From Chitinophagaceae bacterium UBA3961 (GTDB lineage: Bacteria > Bacteroidota > Bacteroidia > Chitinophagales > Chitinophagaceae), in contig DGDD01000202.1 in the NCBI GenBank assembly GCA_002385265.1, positions 1 through 7,308 of the forward strand: 7,308 bases of DNA, read 5' to 3'. The notes below the pieces were generated by a model that did not search any database, was not told where the DNA came from, and saw only the letters and a list, made by a program, of their open reading frames with translations. Each line of letters starts with the position of its first letter. Positions within the stretch are counted from its first letter, which is position 1. Positions 1 through 5,214 of the stretch are shown here, one piece after another. The position numbers and the translations under genes were made by a program.

Positions 1-22
1 CCTGTTCTTTCTTGATCTCGCC

Positions 23-157
23 GGCTGTTCAATTATTAATTATTACTTATTAATTATTAATTACCCTGGCTGTTCAATTATTAATTATTACTTATTAATT
101 ATTAATTAACCTGGCTGTTCAATTCTTAATTCTTACTTCTTAATTCTTAATTGATTC
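23..157. repeat. Three tandem 45-bp units of GGCTGTTC plus TTAATTA heptamers
   Basis: GGCTGTTC occurs at 23-30, 68-75 and 113-120, exactly 45 bp apart. In each unit it is followed by an A/T tract built of 7-bp steps. In unit 1 these are TTAATTA, TTACTTA, TTAATTA, TTAATTA at 36-63. Units 1 and 2 differ at a single base (C65 against A110). Unit 3 has the same layout, but the last base of successive heptamers is C instead of A (125, 132, 139, 146). There are no unique spacers, so this is not a CRISPR array. The block lies just upstream of the symporter promoter region. Related sequence in the opposite orientation lies at 6972-7047. Confidence 0.9.
47..74 (+). repeat. Left arm of an exact 28-bp inverted repeat
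   Basis: This stretch spans the end of repeat unit 1 and the GGCTGTT of unit 2. Its reverse complement is found without mismatch at 7006-7033, about 6.9 kb away on the other side of the six genes. It is most simply two copies of one dispersed repeat in opposite orientation. Confidence 0.9.
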
Positions 158-206
158 TGCTTCACTCCCAAGTTTTCACTACTTTCACACCTCCAAGCTG
201 CTAAAT

Positions 207-214
207 TAAATTTC
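207..214 (+). promoter_or_regulatory. Possible -7 promoter box of the symporter gene
   Basis: TAAATTTC matches the Bacteroidota -7 consensus TAnnTTTG at all but the last base. A TTTC at 183-186, 20 bp upstream, could be a poor -33 box (consensus TTTG). The box ends 4 nt before the ATG at 219, so a transcript would begin at or very near the start codon. The match is imperfect in AT-rich DNA, so the call is tentative. Confidence 0.28.
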
Positions 215-218
215 TTTT

Positions 219-1730
219 ATGTCGCCAGCGTTATTATTCAGTTTTGTTATCGGTTATTTTCTGATTTTATTGGTAGTTGCTTATTTCACTTCGCGAAATT
301 CTAACAACGACTCGTTCTTCATCGGGAATAAAAGCTCCAACTGGATGCTCGTGGCCTTCGGAATGGTGGGCACCAGCCTTAGCGGCGTTACCTTCGTAAG
401 CGTGCCCGGAGGCGTTGCCAAAGAATCTTTCGCCTATTTCCAAATTACACTCGGTTATCTCATCGGATACATCACCATCGGTTACGTACTCTTACCACTC
501 TACTACCGATTGAACCTTACCAGTATTTACGATTATCTTTCCGGCCGACTCGGCTTCTACTCCTATAAAACCGGCGCCTCCTTTTTCATACTTAGTCGCG
601 TGTTAGGCGCCACCGCTCGTTTATACCTCGTTGTAAAAATATTGCAAGATGTTATTCTGTCCGACTTCCACGTACCCTTCTGGGTTACCACGCTCATCAT
701 CTTACTGATGATCTTGCTCTATACCTACGAAGGTGGCGTGAAAACCATCGTATACACTGATACCTTGCAAACTTCTTGCATGCTTATTGGACTGGTGCTT
801 TGTGTGATCTATATTCTCAATAACATGGATTTGAGTATGGGCGCGGCCATGCAACAAATGGGAGAGAAGAACTTCTCTAAAATTTTCTTCACCGAACCGG
901 GATCCAAACTCTTTTTCATCAAACAAATATTGGCCGGGGCATTCATCACCATCACCATGACCGGCATGGATCAGGAAATGATGCAGAAAAACATCAGCGT
1001 TAAAACCTTGAAAGATGCTCAAAAAAACATCGTTACCATCGGTTTTGTATTGCTAGGTGTCATCTTACTTTTCTTATTCCTCGGTGGACTCTTACACCTC
1101 TATGCTTTCCAACAAGGTGCACAATGGCAAACCATTGTTGAAAATGGAAAAGAAGTGACCAAACTGATGCTAAATGGTGTAGATGTTACGGCCGATAAAC
1201 TCTTCCCCGCCATTGCCATTGGCTACATGCCCAAGATCATGGGAGTGATATTCATCATCGCTTTGATCTCAGCATTGTTCCCTAGTGCCGATGGAGCCAT
1301 TACAGCTTTAACCTCTTCTTTCTGTCTCGATATTTTAGGAATGAAACGCAACACCACTCAAACCGAGGAAGAAAAGAAAAAGATTCGTCAACGAGTGCAC
1401 CTTGCTTTCGCTGCTATCTTTTTGGTTTTTGTTCTCATCTTTAAAGAAGCAAATAATCCAAGTATGATCGGTGTGATCTTGCGCGTAGCAGCCTATACCT
1501 ATGGGCCCATCTTGGGTCTCTTCACCTTCGGGTTGGTTACCAAAAGAGCCGTACATGATAAATGGGTTCCCTGGATTTGCGTTGTGTCACCCATCTTGTG
1601 TTACATCTTCGATATCAACCAAGCCAAGCTTTTGCATGGCTACGAAGTAGGTCCGGAAATGCTCATCATTAACGGCGCGCTTACCTTCTTCGGTTTGTTA
1701 ATTATCTCCAAAAAACAAGTAACTGCATAA
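219..1730 (+). CDS. Sodium:solute symporter (SSS family), substrate unknown
   Basis: This 503-residue inner-membrane protein belongs to the sodium:solute symporter family, which uses the sodium gradient to import sugars, amino acids, carboxylates or similar solutes. About 13 hydrophobic segments can be seen, roughly at residues 4-24, 43-63, 75-97, 119-141, 153-171, 182-201, 233-255, 270-294, 340-372, 394-410, 415-441, 448-465 and 481-496. Family landmarks are GTSLSG (51-56) in the second segment, YEGGVKTIVYTDTLQ (170-184), GMDQEMMQKN (249-258) and SADGAITALTSSFCLDI (356-372). The length is normal and nothing looks broken. Pro355 stands where the PutP-type sodium site usually has a serine. A hydrophilic loop at about 295-330 is the longest non-membrane part after 202-232. 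The start is the first ATG, reading directly into the first membrane segment; there is no Shine-Dalgarno sequence. No neighbour indicates the substrate. Confidence 0.93.
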   Translation: MSPALLFSFVIGYFLILLVVAYFTSRNSNNDSFFIGNKSSNWMLVAFGMVGTSLSGVTFVSVPGGVAKESFAYFQITLGYLIGYITIGYVLLPLYYRLNLTSIYDYLSGRLGFYSYKTGASFFILSRVLGATARLYLVVKILQDVILSDFHVPFWVTTLIILLMILLYTYEGGVKTIVYTDTLQTSCMLIGLVLCVIYILNNMDLSMGAAMQQMGEKNFSKIFFTEPGSKLFFIKQILAGAFITITMTGMDQEMMQKNISVKTLKDAQKNIVTIGFVLLGVILLFLFLGGLLHLYAFQQGAQWQTIVENGKEVTKLMLNGVDVTADKLFPAIAIGYMPKIMGVIFIIALISALFPSADGAITALTSSFCLDILGMKRNTTQTEEEKKKIRQRVHLAFAAIFLVFVLIFKEANNPSMIGVILRVAAYTYGPILGLFTFGLVTKRAVHDKWVPWICVVSPILCYIFDINQAKLLHGYEVGPEMLIINGALTFFGLLIISKKQVTA

Positions 1731-1910
1731 ACGAAACCCTGATTTTCAGCGTTTAATAGAGTAGATTGCCAAAGTTGATGCACTTGATACAGGGCATTCA
1801 ACCTTATTTTCGTCTAGATAACTCGATTGCGATAACCCCCTCACCGGGCTTGGTTTTCATTACCTCTCGAAATCAAGCTGATCTAGCAAATCCCTTTAAT
1901 CCTTTGTGAT

Positions 1911-2609
1911 ATGAATGATTCTATTAAATTGTCGAAACAACGCCGCTGGTCCGAATCCAAAGCTCATTCCAGCTGGCAGATCTTTAAAATTATGGCCGAA
2001 TTCGTTGACGGATTTGAAGCACTCGCAAAACTCGGCCCTTGTATTTCCATCTTTGGTTCTGCACGCACACAACCCGGTCATTTATACTATGAACTCGCCA
2101 CAGAAATAGCGCGCGGCCTTGCAGAGGAAGGCTTCGGTATTATCTCCGGTGGCGGCCCCGGTATCATGGAAGCCGCTAACAAAGGCGCTCAATTAGGCGG
2201 TGGAAAATCAGTTGGACTCAACATTGAACTTCCATTCGAACAACACGCCAATCCATACATTGATCGTGATGCCAATTTGAACTTCGATTACTTCTTCGTT
2301 CGAAAAACCCTGTTCACCAAATACTCTCAAGGCTTCATCATGATGCCCGGTGGCTTTGGTACCATGGACGAATTCTTCGAAGTAGCTACCCTTATTCAAA
2401 CCGGAAAAATGTTGCAAGTACCGTTGATACTGGTGGGTTCTGAATATTGGGGAGGACTGATGGACTGGTTGAAAGAAACCATGCTCCAACAAAGCAACAA
2501 TATTTCGAAAGAAGACCTCGACTTGCTTCAAGTGGCCGATACGCCAAAAGAAGTGGTTGAGCAAGTGCTACACTTCTATACCAAGCACCCACTTCAACCG
2601 AATTTCTAA
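1911..2609 (+). CDS. LOG-family (TIGR00730) nucleotide 5'-monophosphate phosphoribohydrolase
   Basis: This 232-residue cytoplasmic Rossmann-fold protein belongs to the LONELY GUY/TIGR00730 family. Characterised members cleave a nucleoside 5'-monophosphate (AMP or cytokinin nucleotides) to the free base and ribose 5-phosphate. Visible motifs are GSARTQP (49-55), the phosphate-binding SGGGPGIMEAANKGA (79-93), FFVRK with the likely catalytic Arg131 (128-132), and the signature PGGFGTMDE (146-154), whose Glu154 is the expected catalytic acid. An N-terminal stretch of about 40 residues (SWQIFKIMAEFVDGFEAL) precedes the Rossmann core. The ATG at 1911 is preceded by TTTG at 1903-1906, possibly part of a poor -7 box. 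The 180 bp between the symporter and this gene contain no convincing gene, terminator or RNA. A hairpin terminator follows the stop, so the gene probably ends its own transcript. The bacterial substrate cannot be read from sequence; AMP-type salvage is an inference. Confidence 0.92.
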   Translation: MNDSIKLSKQRRWSESKAHSSWQIFKIMAEFVDGFEALAKLGPCISIFGSARTQPGHLYYELATEIARGLAEEGFGIISGGGPGIMEAANKGAQLGGGKSVGLNIELPFEQHANPYIDRDANLNFDYFFVRKTLFTKYSQGFIMMPGGFGTMDEFFEVATLIQTGKMLQVPLILVGSEYWGGLMDWLKETMLQQSNNISKEDLDLLQVADTPKEVVEQVLHFYTKHPLQPNF

Positions 2610-2621
2610 GAATTTTAACTT

Positions 2622-2646
2622 GAAAGGCCTGTATATCAGGCCTTTC
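2622..2646 (+). terminator. Hairpin terminator after the LOG-family gene
   Basis: GAAAGGCCTG (2622-2631) and CAGGCCTTTC (2637-2646) form a perfect 10-bp stem with a TATAT loop. The hairpin starts 13 nt after the LOG stop codon and is followed by the T-rich TTCATTTAT. The U-tract is interrupted, so termination may be incomplete. There is no T-run on the other side, so it should work mainly on the + strand. Confidence 0.7.
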
Positions 2647-2661
2647 TTCATTTATAGGCCT

Positions 2662-2669
2662 TATTTTTG
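2662..2669 (+). promoter_or_regulatory. -7 promoter box of the methyltransferase-hpt operon
   Basis: TATTTTTG is an exact match to the Bacteroidota -7 consensus TAnnTTTG. It lies between the terminator hairpin and the ATG at 2675, where a new transcript is expected to begin. No clear TTTG -33 box is seen at the usual distance, because that position is taken by the hairpin. The predicted transcription start falls at or within a couple of bases of the start codon, suggesting a leaderless or nearly leaderless message. Confidence 0.55.
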
Positions 2670-2674
2670 CAAAA

Positions 2675-3325
2675 ATGAAAGCGCCCATGGACATGATCCA
2701 CCCGCTGGCACAGGAGTATGCAGAGAAATTTACCTCGGCTCCCGATGGGGTGCTGGACGAATTGGAAGCGCAAACCCGCTCCATTCATCCCCAAGCCCAT
2801 ATGATCAGTGGAAAAGTTCAGGGCCGTTTCTTGGAAATGATCAGCTGCATGATGCAGCCCAAACGCATCCTCGAAATAGGAACCTTCACCGGTTACAGCG
2901 CCCTTTGCCTCGCCAAAGGACTCCGAAAAGATGGACAACTGCATACCATCGAAGTACGCGAGTCTGAAACCGTGATGGCCAAGTCTTATTTCGACCTCTC
3001 CGTATGGCGCGACCAGATAATTTTGCACCACGGAAATGCGTTATCTATCATTCCGGAACTCAATGAATTATGGGATATCGTGTTCATTGATGCCGATAAA
3101 GTGCACTACATCGATTATTACAATCTAGTACTGCCAAAATTGAGACCCGGGGGCGTGATCATCGCAGACAATGTCCTCTTTCACGGACAAGTGCTCGAAG
3201 ATCCCGTAAAAGGAAAAAATGCAAAAGCCATGCAGGCTTTTAATGAATATGTTTCGAACGATGATTCAGTAGAGAAAGTGCTGTTGACGGTGAGAGATGG
3301 AATTCTGCTGATTCGCAAAAAGTGA
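2675..3325 (+). CDS. SAM-dependent, cation-dependent O-methyltransferase (CCoAOMT-like)
   Basis: This 216-residue cytoplasmic enzyme belongs to methyltransferase family 3 (PF01596), which moves a methyl group from S-adenosylmethionine to a hydroxyl, usually of a catechol-like substrate, with a divalent metal. The SAM-binding motif is LEIGTFTGYSALCLA (66-80), followed by the acidic IEV (92-94) that would hold the ribose. The metal site is recognisable as DADK (139-142) and DN (165-166), within VFIDADKVHYIDYY and GGVIIADNV. All expected core elements are present and the length is typical. The ATG at 2675 follows an exact -7 promoter box; Met5 and Met7 are alternative starts but less likely. The gene opens a tight unit: 10 nt separate it from the glucosaminidase gene. 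The real substrate is unknown, and its neighbours do not suggest one. Confidence 0.9.
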   Translation: MKAPMDMIHPLAQEYAEKFTSAPDGVLDELEAQTRSIHPQAHMISGKVQGRFLEMISCMMQPKRILEIGTFTGYSALCLAKGLRKDGQLHTIEVRESETVMAKSYFDLSVWRDQIILHHGNALSIIPELNELWDIVFIDADKVHYIDYYNLVLPKLRPGGVIIADNVLFHGQVLEDPVKGKNAKAMQAFNEYVSNDDSVEKVLLTVRDGILLIRKK

Positions 3326-3335
3326 TCCTTCAATC

Positions 3336-4625
3336 ATGAAAAAACTATCGCTCGTATTGACGCTTTGCTCAATGATGCTCTCCATTTCACTATTCGCTCA
3401 AAAAAGTGAATACGTGATGGAGTATATCAATACCTACCGCCAATTGGCGATCGAAGAAATGCTTCGCACCGGTGTGCCTGCATCTATTACACTCGCTCAA
3501 GGCATTCATGAAACTGAAGCGGGTAGGAGTGAACTGGTACTTAAATCAAACAACCATTTTGGCATCAAGTGCAAAAGCAATTGGGACGGTGGACGCGTTT
3601 ACCACGATGACGACGCCGAAGGAGAATGCTTCCGCAGTTATGGCAGCCCCAAAGACTCTTATGCCGATCATTCCGATTTTTTAAAGAAGAATCAACGCTA
3701 TTCGTTTCTATTTGAACTAGATCCCGAAGATTATAAAGGTTGGGCCTACGGTCTTAAAAAGGCCGGCTACGCCACCAATATCAAGTACTCTCAAATATTG
3801 ATCAAATTAATTGAAGATTATAACCTTCAAGACTATACGCTCATCGCCCTCGGTAAACTAAAACCGAGCGATGATTTCTATGTTACCACAGCACCCGGCC
3901 CCGCCATGCCTGTACTAACATCTTCTTCTCCCTCCTCCGTCCTACCTCCTCCATCTTCCAACCTCCCTCCTCCCTCCTCCGCTCTCCCCCCTCTTTCCTC
4001 CATCTACCCCTCGGGAGAGTTCCAAATCAACGCCACCCGCGTTGTAGTAGCTACAGCCGGTACGGCATGGCTATCTATTGCACAGAAATACGACATTCCT
4101 TTGGCGCGCTTGTTAGATTTCAACGATGCCAAGGAAGAAGAAATTTTGATCAATGATCAACTCGTATTCTTGCAACGCAAACGTAAGAAAGGTGAAAAGC
4201 AAGAACATGTAGTAGTAGAAGGCGAAACACTTTACAGCATTGCCCAATCGGAGGGCCTTCGCCTTGAGTCACTCTTGGAGTACAATAAAATGGATGTGAG
4301 TATGCAACCTGCTCCGGGTGAAAAATTGCAATTGCAAGAAGCCGCCACCCAACGTCCCAAACTTTTAAAAGAGTGGTTGGCTCAATTCAAATCTCAAAAA
4401 GCATCCGCAGAACCGCAACAGGTAACAGCTCCAAAAGCGGCTATGAATTCAGCTTCCGAAACAAAATCGAAGGCAAGTGCAACGCGCCACACCGTTCAAA
4501 CAAAAGAAACTTTGTATAGCATCGCCAAAAAATACAATGTAACCGTAGAGCAAATCAAAGATTGGAATCGGATGGAATCGAACAGTCTGAAAATTGGCCA
4601 GGAATTATTGATCTATCAAAACTAA
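3336..4625 (+). CDS. Secreted glucosaminidase (GH73-like) with three LysM domains
   Basis: This 429-residue protein is predicted to be exported and to cleave the glycan strands of peptidoglycan as an N-acetylglucosaminidase. A signal peptide covers about residues 1-21 (MKKL, a hydrophobic stretch, then LFAQ). The glucosaminidase domain (PF01832) runs from about 26 to 168; HETEAGRS (58-65) contains the likely catalytic Glu59, followed by NNHFGIKC (72-79) and YATNIKYSQILIKLIEDY (145-162). A Pro/Ser linker at about 187-228 contains three seven-residue repeats. LysM-like peptidoglycan-binding modules follow at about 235-279, 290-334 and 385-428; the first is the most divergent, the last the most typical (HTVQTKETLYSIAKKYNV). 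An Ala/Lys/Ser-rich spacer at about 340-384 separates the last two. The architecture is common in Bacteroidota cell-wall hydrolases. Gaps of 10 nt upstream and 4 nt downstream indicate cotranscription with the methyltransferase and hpt genes. Confidence 0.93.
   Translation: MKKLSLVLTLCSMMLSISLFAQKSEYVMEYINTYRQLAIEEMLRTGVPASITLAQGIHETEAGRSELVLKSNNHFGIKCKSNWDGGRVYHDDDAEGECFRSYGSPKDSYADHSDFLKKNQRYSFLFELDPEDYKGWAYGLKKAGYATNIKYSQILIKLIEDYNLQDYTLIALGKLKPSDDFYVTTAPGPAMPVLTSSSPSSVLPPPSSNLPPPSSALPPLSSIYPSGEFQINATRVVVATAGTAWLSIAQKYDIPLARLLDFNDAKEEEILINDQLVFLQRKRKKGEKQEHVVVEGETLYSIAQSEGLRLESLLEYNKMDVSMQPAPGEKLQLQEAATQRPKLLKEWLAQFKSQKASAEPQQVTAPKAAMNSASETKSKASATRHTVQTKETLYSIAKKYNVTVEQIKDWNRMESNSLKIGQELLIYQN
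3933..3995 (+). repeat. Coding repeat: three 21-bp units for an SSxLPPP linker
   Basis: Residues 200-220 of the glucosaminidase read as three heptapeptides, SSVLPPP, SSNLPPP and SSALPPL, then SSIYP. The DNA is almost pure pyrimidine on the coding strand: 3921-4000 contain only six purines. It includes a perfect mirror repeat at 3962-3977 (CCTCCCTC/CTCCCTCC). A flexible linker between catalytic and wall-binding parts is the likely role of the peptide. Confidence 0.85.
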
Positions 4626-4629
4626 TCGC

Positions 4630-5163
4630 ATGAAAATTCGTGTACACGACAAAGAGTTCGAACCATATTTAACTGCTGACATGATCAGCAAACGAATCAA
4701 AGAGATCGCTGCTGATTTAAGCAAAGACTACAAAGATAAAAAGCCCCTTTTCATCGCTATCTTGAACGGCTCTTTCATGTTTGCCTCCGACTTGTTCAAA
4801 GAACTGAACATCGATGCAGAAATCTGTTTCATCAAATTAGCCTCGTACAAAGGAACCAAATCAACCGGACATGTGATCACAGCTATTGGTCTTGATATGG
4901 ACATCATTGGCCGTGATATTGTAATCATCGAAGACATTGTTGATACCGGTAAAACCCTCAGCGAGTTCCTTCCTCAAATTCAACACCAGCAACCGGCATC
5001 TGTAAAAATCGTTTCACTTTTACACAAACCGGAAGCTACTGTATATCCTATTACCATTAGTTATCTCGGATTCTCCATTCCTAATAAATTTGTAGTGGGC
5101 TATGGCCTCGATTACGACGGATTGGGGAGAAACATTCGCGAGATCTACCGATTGGCAGAATAA
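4630..5163 (+). CDS. hpt: Hypoxanthine(-guanine) phosphoribosyltransferase
   Basis: This 177-residue cytoplasmic enzyme joins hypoxanthine (and usually guanine) to PRPP, giving IMP or GMP and pyrophosphate in purine salvage. The PRPP-binding signature IVIIEDIVDTGKTL (97-110) is intact, with the acidic pair Glu101-Asp102 and the DTGKT phosphate loop. LNGSFMFASDL (45-55) is the pyrophosphate-side loop, SYKGT (72-76) the mobile loop, and NKFVVGYGLDYDGLGRN (152-168) gives the base-stacking and metal-binding region, with Lys153 and Asp161 as the expected contacts. The length is typical of bacterial Hpt. It starts 4 nt after the glucosaminidase stop, so it is almost certainly on the same message. 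The LOG-family enzyme upstream could release bases, though it lies beyond a terminator and the link is inferred. Confidence 0.95.
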   Translation: MKIRVHDKEFEPYLTADMISKRIKEIAADLSKDYKDKKPLFIAILNGSFMFASDLFKELNIDAEICFIKLASYKGTKSTGHVITAIGLDMDIIGRDIVIIEDIVDTGKTLSEFLPQIQHQQPASVKIVSLLHKPEATVYPITISYLGFSIPNKFVVGYGLDYDGLGRNIREIYRLAE

Positions 5164-5214
5164 GGTGTACCTTAGGTAAGTTGTTTCGATCGTAGTCCAA
5201 TAATATCAGTCCAT

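Noticed and set aside
23..157. CRISPR-like regularly spaced repeat
   Set aside because: The 45-bp units are nearly identical over their full length, made of AT heptamers, with no unique spacers and no cas genes.
702..1022. Reverse-strand open frame of 106 codons opposite the symporter
   Set aside because: It has no recognisable motif and overlaps a clear membrane protein gene.
1739..1749. Hairpin CTGA/TCAG as terminator of the symporter gene
   Set aside because: A 4-bp stem with a 3-nt loop is too weak, and no T-run follows.
1731..1910. Riboswitch or small RNA in the 180-bp gap
   Set aside because: No convincing paired structure or known motif could be seen by eye.
2208..3031. Reverse-strand open frames of over 100 codons opposite the LOG and methyltransferase genes
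   Set aside because: They lie opposite strongly recognised genes, show no family motifs and have the composition expected of mirrored codons.
1911..5163. Dedicated purine-salvage cluster of LOG and Hpt
   Set aside because: A strong terminator and two unrelated genes lie between them, so a functional pairing is only a possibility.
5162..5180. Hairpin TAAGGT/ACCTTA after hpt
   Set aside because: Only two bases remain for the loop, and the alternative TACC/GGTA stem is just 4 bp; no T-run follows.
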